From positions 124,001 to 188,000 of the forward strand of contig ONEB01000006.1 of the NCBI GenBank assembly GCA_900316745.1: 64,000 bases of DNA, read 5' to 3'. The DNA is from an uncultured Eubacteriales bacterium. GTDB taxonomy: Bacteria > Bacillota > Clostridia > Oscillospirales > Oscillospiraceae. Under the pieces are notes generated by a model. It ran no database searches. It was not told where the DNA came from and saw nothing but the letters and a program-made list of their open reading frames with translations. The position numbers were made by a program, and so were the translations under genes. Below are positions 44,302 through 53,824 of this stretch, one piece after another (position 1 is the stretch's first letter; each line of letters opens with the position of its first letter).

Positions 44302-46662
44302 TTATTCTGTGACCTGGCTGAGGAAGCTGACAGCCGCGCCGGATTCGGAGGAGACTGCGACGCCTCCGGCGACCACATTCAGATAGATGTTCTGCGTGCG
44401 GCCGAGGGTGAAGAGCTTTCCGAGCATCGTGACGGCGATTGTGGGATGGGAGACGAACACACCGTCCTGCAGCTCCCAGGCAAAGGGCTGGTCGGTCAGC
44501 GAGAGCACCCTGCCGACGGGCTTGAGATACTTGCCGTCCGCGTTCTGAATGCTCCAGCCGCCCTCATATTCGGCAAACGTGTAGGCACCGACGTCCGTCC
44601 CGTTCAGAACGAGCGTCAGTGTTCCGGCCTCCAGCTCCGCCTCGGCCATCTGGACGGAGTCGGTCGCGGGAGCAAGGATCGTCTGCGCGTATGTGGGAAC
44701 GGTGCCGCCGTGCATCGTGGTAATCTCTGCGCCGGCGTTCGTCACAACGCAGCGGTACTGCACGTCGCCGAGCGTGTCGGCCTTGGGCGTGTATTTCGCC
44801 GTGGTCGCAAGGCCGATATTGGCCCAGGTGACGCCGTCATCGGAGCGCTGCCACTGGTAGGTGTTGCTGGTGTTGCCGGCGGTCAGGACCGCTTCCAGCT
44901 GAACCGAGCCGTCGGGCATGGTCTTCTTCACGATGGAGCCGACCGGCGCCTCCGCGTAGAGGTGGTCGGACAGCCACATCACGCGCTTAGCGGCGAATTC
45001 ACGCAGGTTCGCGACGTATGCGTCCCAGTTCACGGTGACCTGGTAATTGAGCGCATACTTGCCCGTGCCGAGCAGATGCATCGTGACGGGAGCGACCAGA
45101 TAATCCGCGCCCAGGTGGTGCGTGCCCCAGAGCTCGTTGTTCATCAGCGCGGAATCGCGCAGGAGCGCCTGCTGGCGGTCGACGTTGGAGGGGATATCCT
45201 CGAAGTACGCCTTGTTCTCATTGTAGACCTTCGCAACGCACGTCATGAAGCTCGCGTGCTTGCCGAGCTCCTGCAGGAGGCTGACGGGCTTGTCCACCGC
45301 GAAGAGACCGACGCTGTCGTTATACCAGCCCTCGGCGTTGAGCTGAACGGGCTCCGAGACGCCGACGAGGAACTTGTGCAGCGTGCGGCCGAATGAGATG
45401 TCATAGTCCCACGCGGGACCGGCGATGAGCTTATCGTTCTCGGTCAGGCCGTCACGGTGCATGAGGAAGTTGCCCGCGTAGCAGTCGTAGGTCTTGGAGA
45501 CCTCGACCATCAGGAACATCTTCGCCCAGGAGTCAATGTCGAAATAGTTCTGGTAGTCTTCGGAATCGTATTTTGTCAGCGCGGCAAAGGCCTCATTGAA
45601 GTAATTTTCGATGTAGGCCTGATCCACACCCAGCTCCGCGGCGTCGTCACCGATGTCCTCGATGTTGATGCGGTTGTGCTTCAGGAGCATGTCGTGCATG
45701 CCCTTGATCTGGAACTGATCCGCGTCCTGCGGGATGTGGTCGTTGTCCAGCATGAAGCCGCCGTCCGGAGCTTGGTAGTCTTTCTTCGGCGTCAGGAGGT
45801 AGTTGCCGAGATATTCGCCGTTCATCCAGACGTCGACAAATCTGGACGGCAGCCCGATGCCCAGCTCGTTCGCCAGATCCATGGCGACCTTGTTGCGCAG
45901 CAGGGAGTTGTCGAGATGGTTGGCGAGCAGGGACCACTTCTTGGCCTTTACGCCGGGGATGAGCTGGGCCTTGTCTTTATTGTTAAAATCACTCGCCTCG
46001 TAGAACGTGATATTGTAGGGCTTTTTGGGGAAGTCCCAGGTGGAGTTGCCGCGGCCCTTGATGCTGATGTACTTGTCGACCTTACCGAGCACCGCCTTGC
46101 CGTAGCAGGAGGTCTCGTGCTCCTTGTCGCCGTTCATGGCGTCGATCGTGCCGAGGCTCTCGTCCAGCTCCAGGAACATGGGCTCGACGTCGGCAGAGCC
46201 CTGCACGGTCTTGACCTTGACGTATGCCACGGCGAGACCCTTCGTGACCTTGTAGGTGACGCTCTCGCCCGCGGGCGCGACGGGCGCCGCGCCGCTGACA
46301 AACGTTTCGCCGTCCCTGGAGACGGTGAGCGTCGCGTTGTCCCACGCAAAGCGCAGCTTCGAGACATCGACCTTGCCGGGCAGATACAGTGTGCCGTTCG
46401 TGCCGATGAGGTCAAACAGCACGACGACCCTGCTCTTAAGTCCGGCGTCATCATTTGCCTCCACATAGAATCTGGAGTTGAAAACGCTCTTGACGTCAGA
46501 TTCCTGCGTGTCGTCCACGGCTGCGGCGAGCTGGACGTCTGTGGTCTCGTCCGTCACATAGGGTTCTGCTTCGCTCTGTGTCTCATCGGCTGCAAAAGCC
46601 ATTGCGGAAAACAATGAGACGAACATGCACAGCAGCAACAATACGGAGATTGTTTTCTTCAT
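44302..46662 (-). CDS. Secreted CotH-kinase family protein (paralogue 2)
   Basis: 786 residues. Signal peptide 1-24. DVKSVFNSRFYVEANDDAG starts a beta domain, then the CotH kinase (PF08757): ISIKGRGNSTWDFPKKPYN, RNKVAMDLANELGIGLPSRFVDVWMNGEYLGNYLL, MHRDGL and AGPAWDYDISFGRTLHKF, where the Asp pair probably binds Mg-ATP. CotH in Bacillus phosphorylates spore-coat proteins; an exported vegetative role is unknown. An Ig-like part (WQRSDDGVTW, QYRCVVTNAGA) and a beta tail (VVAGGVAVSS) replace the SLH region of paralogue 1. It starts 40 bases after paralogue 3 in one operon. Confidence 0.88.
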   Translation of the reverse strand: MKKTISVLLLLCMFVSLFSAMAFAADETQSEAEPYVTDETTDVQLAAAVDDTQESDVKSVFNSRFYVEANDDAGLKSRVVVLFDLIGTNGTLYLPGKVDVSKLRFAWDNATLTVSRDGETFVSGAAPVAPAGESVTYKVTKGLAVAYVKVKTVQGSADVEPMFLELDESLGTIDAMNGDKEHETSCYGKAVLGKVDKYISIKGRGNSTWDFPKKPYNITFYEASDFNNKDKAQLIPGVKAKKWSLLANHLDNSLLRNKVAMDLANELGIGLPSRFVDVWMNGEYLGNYLLTPKKDYQAPDGGFMLDNDHIPQDADQFQIKGMHDMLLKHNRINIEDIGDDAAELGVDQAYIENYFNEAFAALTKYDSEDYQNYFDIDSWAKMFLMVEVSKTYDCYAGNFLMHRDGLTENDKLIAGPAWDYDISFGRTLHKFLVGVSEPVQLNAEGWYNDSVGLFAVDKPVSLLQELGKHASFMTCVAKVYNENKAYFEDIPSNVDRQQALLRDSALMNNELWGTHHLGADYLVAPVTMHLLGTGKYALNYQVTVNWDAYVANLREFAAKRVMWLSDHLYAEAPVGSIVKKTMPDGSVQLEAVLTAGNTSNTYQWQRSDDGVTWANIGLATTAKYTPKADTLGDVQYRCVVTNAGAEITTMHGGTVPTYAQTILAPATDSVQMAEAELEAGTLTLVLNGTDVGAYTFAEYEGGWSIQNADGKYLKPVGRVLSLTDQPFAWELQDGVFVSHPTIAVTMLGKLFTLGRTQNIYLNVVAGGVAVSSESGAAVSFLSQVTE

Positions 46663-46702
46663 GGTTTCGGTTCTCCTTTCGGATGGTTGGGAGGCGGCTT
46701 CC

Positions 46703-49051
46703 TTATTCCGCGACCGGCTTGAGGAACGTAGCGGCCGCGCCGGCGTTCGCGGAGACTGCGACGCCTCCGGCGACCACGTTCAGATAGATGGGCCGCGTGC
46801 GGCCGAGGGTGAAGAGCTTTCCGAGCATCGTGACGGCGACCGTGGGATGGGAGACGAACACACCGTCCTGCAGCTCCCAGGCAAAGGGCTGATCGGTCAG
46901 CGCGAGCACCTTGCCGACGGGCTTGAGATACTTGCCGTCCGCGTTCCGGATGCTCCAGCCGCCATTGTATTCGGCAAACGTGTAGGCACCGACGTCCGTC
47001 CCGTTCAGAACGAGCGTCAGCGTTCCGGCCTCCAGCTCTGTCTCCGTCATCTGGACGTCAACGGTCTCGGGAGCGAGAATGGTCGTCGCATAATTGGAAA
47101 CGGTGCCGCCGTGGACAGTCGTGATGTCCGCGCCGGCGTTCGTCACGACGCAGCGGTACTGTACGTCGCCGACCGCGTCGGCCTTGGGCGTGTATTTTGC
47201 CGTGGTGGCAAGCCCGATGTTGGTCCAGGTGTCCCCGTCATCGGAGCGCTGCCACTGGTAGGTGTTGCAGGTGTTGCCGGCAGACAGGACCGCTTCCAGC
47301 TGAGCCGAGCCGTCGGGCATGGTCTTTTTCACGATGGAGCCGACCGGAGCCTCCGCATAGAGGTGATCGGACAGCCACATCACGCGCTTTGCGGCGAATT
47401 CACGCAGGTTCGCGACGTATGCGTCCCAGTTCACGGTCACCTGATAGTTCAGCGCGTATTTGCCCGTGCCGAGCATGCGCATCGTGTTCGGCGCGATGAG
47501 ATATTCCGCGCAGAGGTGGTGCGTGCCCCAGAGCACGTTGTTCATCAGCGCGGAGCCGCGCAGAATCTCCTGCTGGCGGGTCACATTGGAGGCGATGTCT
47601 TCAAAAACGGCCTTGTTCTCGCTGTACACTTTCGCAACGTGCTGCATGAAGCTCGCGTGCTTGCCGAGCTCCTGCAGGAGGCTGACGGGCTCGTCCACCG
47701 CAATCAGACCGATGCTGTCGTTGTACCAGCCCTCGGCGTTAAGCTGAACGGGCTCTGCGATGCCGACGAGGAACTTGTGCAGCGTGCGGCCGAAGGAGAC
47801 GTCATAGTCCCACGCGGGACCGGCGATGAGCTTGTCGCTGTCGGTCAGACCGTCGCGGTGCATCAGCAGGCTTCCCGCGAAGCAGTCGTAGGTCTTGGAG
47901 ACCTCATACATCAGGAACATCTTCGCCCAGGAATCCATGTCGAAGTAGTTCTGATAGTTCTCAGAGGAAAAATCCTCGACCGCGGCCCAGGCTTCGTCGA
48001 AATGAGCCTCGATCGCGGCGACGTCCGTGACAGGGTTGTCATTTTCATCTTCGCCAATGTCCTTGACGGTCATGCGGTTGTAGTAGCCGTCGTCGTTGAT
48101 GGGCTTGCCGATCTCATACATGCCGGGGATCAAAAACTGGGGATCCTCGGAATCGAGATAGTTGTCGTTTTCAAGCACATAGCCGTCGTCCGGGGCTTTG
48201 TAGTCGTTTTTCGGCGTCATGAGATAGCTGCCGAGATATTCGCCGTTCATCCAGAGGTCGACAAATCTGGACGGCAGCCCGATGCCCAGCTCGTTCGCCA
48301 GATCCATGGCGATCTTGTTGCGCATCAGGGAGTTGTCGAGGTGGTTGGCGAGCAGCGACCACTTCTTGGCCTCCACGCCGGGGATGAGCTCGGCGTTGCC
48401 TTTCTTGGCGTAGTCATCTTTTTTGTAGATTGTGATGTTGTAGGGTTTCTTCTCGGCGCTCCAGGTGGAGTTGCCGCGGCCCTTGATGCTGATGGGCTTG
48501 TCGATGCCGTCGAACAGCACCTTGCCGTAGCAGGAGGTCTCGTGGATCTTGTCGCCGTTCATGGCGTCGATCGTGCCGAGGCTCTCGTCCAGCTCCAGGA
48601 ACATGGGTTCGACGTCGGCAGAGCCCTGCACGGTCTTGACCTTGACGTATGCCGCGGCGAGACCCTTCGTGACCTTGTAGGTGACGCTCTCGCCCGCGGG
48701 CGCGACGGGCGCCGTGCCGTTTTCATAGGCAACGCCGTTTTTGGATACGGTGATGCCCGTGTCGTCCCAGGAGAAGCAGAGCTTCGAGACGTCGACCTTG
48801 CCGGGCAGATACAGCGTGCCGTTCGTGCCGATGAGGTCAAACAGCACGACGACCTTGCTCTTAAGCCCGGCGTCGGCATTTTCCTCCACATAGAATCTGG
48901 AGTTGAAAACGCTCTTGACGTCAGACTCCTGGGTGTCGTCCACGGCTGCGGCGACCTGCGCGTCCGCCGTTTCGTCCACGGCAAACGCCATGCCGGAAAA
49001 CAGGGAGACAAACAAACACAGCAATAATAATACGGAGATCGTTTTCTTCAT
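46703..49051 (-). CDS. Secreted CotH-kinase family protein (paralogue 3)
   Basis: 782 residues, same architecture as paralogue 2: signal peptide (VLLLLCLFVSLFSGMAFA), DVKSVFNSRFYVEENADAG, kinase core ISIKGRGNSTWSAEKKPYN, MRNKIAMDLANELGIGLPSRFVDLWMNGEYLGSYLM, MHRDGL, AGPAWDYDVSFGRTLHKF, Ig-like WQRSDDGDTW, and tail VVAGGVAVSA. The tail halves of the two genes are almost identical in DNA, so this is a recent tandem duplication. It is the first gene of the pair and has the promoter at 49159-49187. Confidence 0.88.
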   Translation of the reverse strand: MKKTISVLLLLCLFVSLFSGMAFAVDETADAQVAAAVDDTQESDVKSVFNSRFYVEENADAGLKSKVVVLFDLIGTNGTLYLPGKVDVSKLCFSWDDTGITVSKNGVAYENGTAPVAPAGESVTYKVTKGLAAAYVKVKTVQGSADVEPMFLELDESLGTIDAMNGDKIHETSCYGKVLFDGIDKPISIKGRGNSTWSAEKKPYNITIYKKDDYAKKGNAELIPGVEAKKWSLLANHLDNSLMRNKIAMDLANELGIGLPSRFVDLWMNGEYLGSYLMTPKNDYKAPDDGYVLENDNYLDSEDPQFLIPGMYEIGKPINDDGYYNRMTVKDIGEDENDNPVTDVAAIEAHFDEAWAAVEDFSSENYQNYFDMDSWAKMFLMYEVSKTYDCFAGSLLMHRDGLTDSDKLIAGPAWDYDVSFGRTLHKFLVGIAEPVQLNAEGWYNDSIGLIAVDEPVSLLQELGKHASFMQHVAKVYSENKAVFEDIASNVTRQQEILRGSALMNNVLWGTHHLCAEYLIAPNTMRMLGTGKYALNYQVTVNWDAYVANLREFAAKRVMWLSDHLYAEAPVGSIVKKTMPDGSAQLEAVLSAGNTCNTYQWQRSDDGDTWTNIGLATTAKYTPKADAVGDVQYRCVVTNAGADITTVHGGTVSNYATTILAPETVDVQMTETELEAGTLTLVLNGTDVGAYTFAEYNGGWSIRNADGKYLKPVGKVLALTDQPFAWELQDGVFVSHPTVAVTMLGKLFTLGRTRPIYLNVVAGGVAVSANAGAAATFLKPVAE

Positions 49052-49158
49052 GAAGTCCCTTACCTTTCGAATGATTTTTTCAGGATCATCTATAACAGCG
49101 GCAGCGTCGGTGCGGCCGGAATCTTTTGGCAGAATACTTCAACTATTGATACATTATT

Positions 49159-49187
49159 AGTATAACAGTGCAAAAAACTTGGCGCAA
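49159..49187 (-). promoter_or_regulatory. Promoter of the CotH paralogue 3-2 operon
   Basis: On the minus strand: TTGCGC, a 17-base spacer, TATACT, about 108 bases before the start. Confidence 0.7.
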
Positions 49188-49315
49188 GTCATAAACCAAA
49201 CAAAATGTGTAGATTTCAAGGTTGTTAACGATGTTTTTGGGTGCAATTGCGTTCAAAAATACAAGCGGTTGGAATAAACGCTATTTAATGGGAAAAACGG
49301 CGCGAGAATTGATGC

Positions 49316-49344
49316 TTGCAATCGAAAGACAGATTCGGTATTAT
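49316..49344 (+). promoter_or_regulatory. Promoter of the flavin-dependent reductase gene
   Basis: TTGCAA, a 17-base spacer, TATTAT at 49339-49344; 66 bases before the ATG. The 359-base gap 49052-49410 otherwise holds no gene; an upstream in-frame extension from 49222 would cross this promoter. Confidence 0.72.
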
Positions 49345-49410
49345 AGTTCCAGTAATGACATCGATTTGCATCATTCTGCACGTTTCATTTCAAACAAACG
49401 GAGGGAAATC

Positions 49411-51240
49411 ATGGGCAAACAGAAAAAAGAAAGATTGCACGATATCATCGGCATTGCCTGCGGCGTGTTTCTCCTGATCGTCCTGGTGGCCAGCATCATT
49501 TCGGCCAATACGACGAAGACGGTCGGTGACGCCAATGTCTCTGCAGACGCTGTCACTCTGACCGGCAGCGCCCCCGGCAGAAACGGTCCGGTGGACGTCG
49601 AGATTGTCGCCGACGCTGAAAAGATCTATCAGATCAGCGTCACCAACCACGAAGAGACCGAGGGCATCGGCACGGTTGCCGTGGAGAAGCTGCCGGTTGC
49701 GATCTATGAAAACCAGAGCCTGGAGGTCGACGCGATCGCCGGCGCCACCATCACCTCGGACGCCATCAAGGCCGCGGTGGTGAACGCTCTGGAGTCCGGC
49801 GGTCTGGATCCCGCTGTGTTCCAGCGCGCGGTATCCGCGGCAGAACCGGTTGAGAAAACGGATGTGGAGCTCGATTGCGACGTCGTGGTGGTCGGCGCAG
49901 GCGGCGCCGGTCTGACCGCTTCGGTGCTTGCCACGCAGCAGGGCGAAGACGTCATCCTGCTGGAGAAGATGCCTTTCGTCGGCGGCAACAGTCTGCGCGC
50001 CGAGGGCGGCATGAACGCGGCGGACACCAAGGTTGAGGCCGAGCTCGGCATCACTGACAGCACCGTGGAGAACTTCGTGGACGATACCATGCGCCTCGGT
50101 CACGATCTTGCCAACCGCGAGCTGGTGCAGACCCTGGCCGAAAACAGCGCGGAGGCGGTCGACTGGCTGTTCTCCATTGACGCGCCGCTGACCAAGGTCG
50201 TCGCGACCGGCGGCACCACGCACAAATACCTGCACAAGCCCGAGGACGGCGCTCCCGTCGGCGAGTATCTGGTGGAGAAGCTCAAGGCGCAGGCCGAGAA
50301 GCTGGGCATTGACGTTCGCGTCAACACCAAGGCCACCGAAATCCTCATGGAGAACGGGCAGGCTGTGGGCGTCAAGGCCGAGGACGCGGAGCACAACTAC
50401 ATCATCCATGCCAAGTCCGTCGTGATCACCGCCGGCGGCTTCGGCTCGAACTTTGAGCTGATGGCAAGTTATGATCCCAGCCTCGCGAACGCGGTTACCA
50501 CGAACCATGCCGGCGCGACCGGCGACGGCATCAAGATGGCGCAGGCCGTCGGCGCCGACACCGTGGATATGGAGCAGATCCAGCTGCACCCGACCGTCAT
50601 TCAGCAGGACGGCACGCTGGTCTCCGAATCCGTCCGCAGCCACGGCGCGATCATCGTCAACACCGAGGGCAAGCGCTTTGTCAACGACCTGGCGGGTCGT
50701 GACGTCGTCTCGCAGGCCGAGCTGAAGCAGCCGGACGGCTATTGCTTCATCATCTTCGACCAGCACCTCTACGACGAAGTGGAGCTGACGCATAAGTTCG
50801 TCGAACGCGGCTTTGCCATCACCGGCAAGACCTACGAGGAGCTTGCGCAGAATATGGGCCTGAAGGGCGAAGCCGTGCAGAACTTCGTCAACACCATGAC
50901 CACATGGAACGAGTCCGTCGCCAAGGGCGAGGACGCCGAATGGGGCCGCAACAACGGCATGGACGACGATCTCTCGACCGCTCCTTTCTATGCCATCAAG
51001 ATCGCCCCGGGCATCCACCACACCATGGGCGGCATCAAGATCAACAGCAACGCAGAGGTCATCAGCACCGAAGGCAATGTCATTCCGGGTCTGTTCGCTG
51101 CCGGCGAGACCACCGGCGGCATCCACGGCGGCAACCGCGTCGGCGGCAACGCTGTCTGTGACTTCATCGTCTTCGGCCGCATCGCCGGCCAGAGCGCGGC
51201 AGACTTTGCCAAGAGCGCAGCTGTGAAACCCGCTGCCTGA
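49411..51240 (+). CDS. Membrane-anchored FMN/FAD reductase (fumarate/urocanate reductase type)
   Basis: 609 residues from ATG 49411 (GGAGGG at 49400-49405). An N-terminal helix (IIGIACGVFLLIVLVASII) anchors it outside the membrane. Residues 50-125 are an FMN-binding domain with the flavin-transferase target DAIAGATIT, where Thr115 should carry covalent FMN. From about 150 the flavocytochrome-c/fumarate-reductase FAD domain runs: CDVVVVGAGGAGLTASVLA, GGNSLRAEGGMNAA, HTMGGIKIN, and NDLAGRDVVSQAEL with the candidate proton-donor Arg. The acceptor (fumarate, urocanate or an enoate) cannot be read. No haem motif. It likely serves as a terminal reductase. Confidence 0.87.
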   Translation: MGKQKKERLHDIIGIACGVFLLIVLVASIISANTTKTVGDANVSADAVTLTGSAPGRNGPVDVEIVADAEKIYQISVTNHEETEGIGTVAVEKLPVAIYENQSLEVDAIAGATITSDAIKAAVVNALESGGLDPAVFQRAVSAAEPVEKTDVELDCDVVVVGAGGAGLTASVLATQQGEDVILLEKMPFVGGNSLRAEGGMNAADTKVEAELGITDSTVENFVDDTMRLGHDLANRELVQTLAENSAEAVDWLFSIDAPLTKVVATGGTTHKYLHKPEDGAPVGEYLVEKLKAQAEKLGIDVRVNTKATEILMENGQAVGVKAEDAEHNYIIHAKSVVITAGGFGSNFELMASYDPSLANAVTTNHAGATGDGIKMAQAVGADTVDMEQIQLHPTVIQQDGTLVSESVRSHGAIIVNTEGKRFVNDLAGRDVVSQAELKQPDGYCFIIFDQHLYDEVELTHKFVERGFAITGKTYEELAQNMGLKGEAVQNFVNTMTTWNESVAKGEDAEWGRNNGMDDDLSTAPFYAIKIAPGIHHTMGGIKINSNAEVISTEGNVIPGLFAAGETTGGIHGGNRVGGNAVCDFIVFGRIAGQSAADFAKSAAVKPAA

Positions 51241-51261
51241 TCGCAGAAACACAAATACATG

Positions 51262-51294
51262 AAAAAAGCACTTGCTTATTGCAAGTGCTTTTTT
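51262..51294. terminator. Terminator after the flavin reductase
   Basis: AAAAAAGCACTTGC / GCAAGTGCTTTTTT stem with a TTATT loop, flanked by A and T runs, so usable in both directions. Confidence 0.9.
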
Positions 51295-51308
51295 CTGCAA
51301 AACGCGGC

Positions 51309-51977
51309 TCAGATGATGCCCAACGGGATCAGAATGATCAGCAGCAGAGCGTCCAGCGCCCAAAGCGAGATGAGGAACGTCTTTCTCTTCTTCGGCGCCA
51401 TATCCGGCACATAGTTGCTGGCGAGGAAGAACGGGATGTAAGTGGTGATGAATACCGGCAGGACGCCCCACCATTTATACACCCAGATAAAGGAGTGGTT
51501 GCTGGTTCCGGCGAGGAACGATTCGAACAGCGCAAACAGCAGCGCCATCTCCAGCGCGCCGACCAGCTTGCAGCTGATGCCGCCCCTGCCGTTTTTGGCA
51601 AAATACCGTTTGTTCCGGTCGTGCGGCAGCATCTTGAACGAGATGATGCCCGCGATCGAGAACATCATGGAAAGCTCCCAGCACACGCCGATCAGCAGGA
51701 TGAACGTCGTGGATTCGTTTGAGACCGACCACAGCGGATACCCGGAGATGTGCCCAATGATCGCGTTGCAGATCTCATACAGCCAGTGGACGCCGTACAG
51801 TGCAAGTCCGGCGCAAACGGCTTCCGTGTTTTTCTTGTGGATCTCCGACCAGTAGATATAGAAGACAACTGCCAGAATAAAAATGAACGTCCAGTTGAAG
51901 TTCTCTGTGCTTCTGACCCGTATGCTGTCCACCAGATCCATGGACGCCTGCGATCCGTCGCCCCAGAAAATGAACAT
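51309..51977 (-). CDS. Integral membrane protein of unknown function
   Basis: 222 residues from ATG 51977, with GGAGGG upstream. About six helices can be seen (FNWTFIFILAVVFYIYW, AVCAGLALYGVHWLYEI, TTFILLIGVCWELSMMFSI, GALEMALLFALFESFLA, WWGVLPVFITTYIPFFLA, FLISLWALDALLLIILI). Charged residues are sparse, with conserved-looking Trp and Tyr near membrane edges. I do not recognise a family. It lies downstream of and convergent with the flavin reductase and is transcribed from its own start. Confidence 0.6.
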   Translation of the reverse strand: MFIFWGDGSQASMDLVDSIRVRSTENFNWTFIFILAVVFYIYWSEIHKKNTEAVCAGLALYGVHWLYEICNAIIGHISGYPLWSVSNESTTFILLIGVCWELSMMFSIAGIISFKMLPHDRNKRYFAKNGRGGISCKLVGALEMALLFALFESFLAGTSNHSFIWVYKWWGVLPVFITTYIPFFLASNYVPDMAPKKRKTFLISLWALDALLLIILIPLGII

Positions 51978-52100
51978 GATCAGCCCTCCTTCGCATGACT
52001 GTGTTTCCTGAATTCGGTTGCCCTGAGCCCAATATAGCACAGGGCGGGGGCTGAAACAATGGTTATGCGACGGTTTTTGCTGAAATGTTGAAAATTTCTG

Positions 52101-53498
52101 TCAGCTTCCGTCTGCCAGCGCGTCGAGCTTTCCGCGCAGCAGATAGATCAGATACAGCGTAAAGACAAGCAGATTGTTCGCGATCATGCAGCCCCAGGCT
52201 GCGACCAGACCGAGACCGAGCACTCTGGTGCAGAGAAACGTGCCCAGGATGCGCACGCCCCACATGCCGGTGAGGCTGAACAGAAGCGGGACGCGCGTCT
52301 GCCCGGCGCCCTGCAGCATGCCCTCCGTCACGAGAGAGACGCCGTAAAACGGCTCGGAGCAGGCAACCATGCGCAGCACCGTGCTGCCGAGGGCGATGGC
52401 GGCAGGGCTTTTCGTGAAGAGCCGTACCATTGCCGGAGCAAAGCCGAAGAGCAGAGCGCCCGATACGAGCATGAGCGAAACCTCCACCGTGCGGATCGTG
52501 TGTCCGAGCGCGCGGAGCCGGGTCCGGTCATGCGCGCCGACGGCGGCGCCGGAGAGCGCTGCGGCTGCGTTCTGCATGCCGAAGCCCGGGATATAGAACG
52601 CTGACTCCACCGTGTTCGCGATCGTGTGTGCCGCGGTGGAGATCTCGCCGAGCGCGTTGATCATCGCTGCGAAAACGATGTACCCCATGCATGTGGCAAA
52701 CTGCTGCACCATCAGCGGAAAGGCCACGCGGCTCCATGGGCGCAGCACGGCGCCGTCCGGGCGCAGCGAGAGACCGCGCGGAGAGAGCGCCGGGTGCTTC
52801 CAGAGCGCCGACGTGATCACGATGCCGGCTGCGGCGTAGCTGATGGCGCTGGCGGCCGCCGCGCCTGCGACGCCCCAGCCTGCGCCGAAGCAAGAAAAGC
52901 TCCTGCCGAACAGATGAACCGTGCGCGTGGGATAGATCAGCAGAAAATTCAAAATGACGTTCAGCACATTGGCGCCGACGCCTGCGCGCATCGGCGTTTT
53001 CGCGTCGCCGACCGCGCGCAGCACCGTGCCGAAAATGATCGAAGCCGCACGGAAAAGCGTGGGCAGATAGAGGATCAGAAAGTATTGTCCTGCCATGGGG
53101 CGGATGGCCTCGTCCACCTGCATCCAGGCGGGGACGAGACTGCTGCAGGCGGTGGCGAGCACGGTGAAGAGCGAGCCTGCGATCAGTACGATCATGGCCG
53201 CCTGCGCGGAGGCGCGGCGCACCATCTGCGCGTCGCCTGCGCCGCTTGCGCGCGCGATCACACTCAAGAAGCCGATGCCGCAGGCGGAGATGATGCAGAT
53301 GATGAGCCAGTTGATGGTCGTTGTCGCGCCCACCGCCGCTGTGGCTGCCGTGCCGAGCGAGCCGACCATGGCCGTGTCGATGTACTGCACGGCGGTCTGC
53401 ATGAGCTGCTCCAGCATCGTCGGCCACGCGAGCGTGAGCACTGCGGGCAGCAGCGCCGGATCAAAGCTGCGGCGGGGCTGTGAAGTGATTTCCGTCAC
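52101..53498 (-). CDS. MATE-family multidrug exporter
   Basis: 465 residues, 12 helices. GTG 53498 is preferred because AGGAG lies 8 bases upstream; the ATG 15 codons earlier has none. The two MatE halves are visible: AWPTMLEQLMQTAVQYIDTAMVGSLGTAATAAVG and MVQQFATCMGYIVFAAMINALGEISTAAHTIA, with LRAVGDAKTPMRAGVGANVLNVILNFLLIY between. These transporters expel cationic drugs or metabolites with Na+ or H+. No regulator is adjacent. Confidence 0.92.
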   Translation of the reverse strand: MTEITSQPRRSFDPALLPAVLTLAWPTMLEQLMQTAVQYIDTAMVGSLGTAATAAVGATTTINWLIICIISACGIGFLSVIARASGAGDAQMVRRASAQAAMIVLIAGSLFTVLATACSSLVPAWMQVDEAIRPMAGQYFLILYLPTLFRAASIIFGTVLRAVGDAKTPMRAGVGANVLNVILNFLLIYPTRTVHLFGRSFSCFGAGWGVAGAAAASAISYAAAGIVITSALWKHPALSPRGLSLRPDGAVLRPWSRVAFPLMVQQFATCMGYIVFAAMINALGEISTAAHTIANTVESAFYIPGFGMQNAAAALSGAAVGAHDRTRLRALGHTIRTVEVSLMLVSGALLFGFAPAMVRLFTKSPAAIALGSTVLRMVACSEPFYGVSLVTEGMLQGAGQTRVPLLFSLTGMWGVRILGTFLCTRVLGLGLVAAWGCMIANNLLVFTLYLIYLLRGKLDALADGS

Positions 53499-53584
53499 GG
53501 CAAGCACTCCTGTTACCGAAGATTCAAAAAACGCGCCCGGCATTCGTGACGCGCGCGCAAATTATTATAACAACAGCAGCAAAT

Positions 53585-53824
53585 GAATGCAACCGTCGCT
53601 GCGGCACCGGGTCGGAGCAGTCCGGGCTGATCGTTCCGGCGTTTGCTGAACTGCCAAACGTGAATCGGGATATTGTTTCACTTCATCTGGGCTTTTGCGA
53701 AAGCTGCTTCCGTCCAACAGAAAAGCAGACGTTTGAGGCTCTCGCGCTCCGCAACGGACGCCGCTCCGCACAGGCGGCGGAGAATATCTATAACTTAGTT
53801 CCCACGCAATGAAATTGCGGAATA
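53585..53824. other. Gene-poor DNA beside the hairpin array
   Basis: Part of an 887-base stretch without an intact gene (53499-54385). Weak open frames exist on both strands (for example plus 53546-53812 and minus 53565-53930), but none has a ribosome site or a recognisable domain. It may be part of a mobile or repetitive element together with the hairpins that follow. Confidence 0.35.

Larger units (their letters stand above)
44302..49051 (-). repeat. Tandem duplication of CotH genes
   Basis: Unit A 44302-46662 and unit B 46703-49051 are head-to-tail copies about 2.35 kb long. Near-identical stretches include 44345-44470 against 46750-46875 and the 3' half of both genes; the central kinase region differs more. 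A third, older copy with SLH repeats is 41516-44091. Confidence 0.8.

Noticed and set aside
46625..49027. 800-residue plus-strand frame opposite CotH paralogue 3, and a similar one opposite paralogue 2
   Set aside because: Two related antisense frames exist only because the sense genes are duplicates. They contain no recognisable domain.
53546..53812. 88-residue plus-strand open frame before the hairpins
   Set aside because: It has no ribosome site, its start lies in the MATE upstream region, and its composition is unlike a folded protein.
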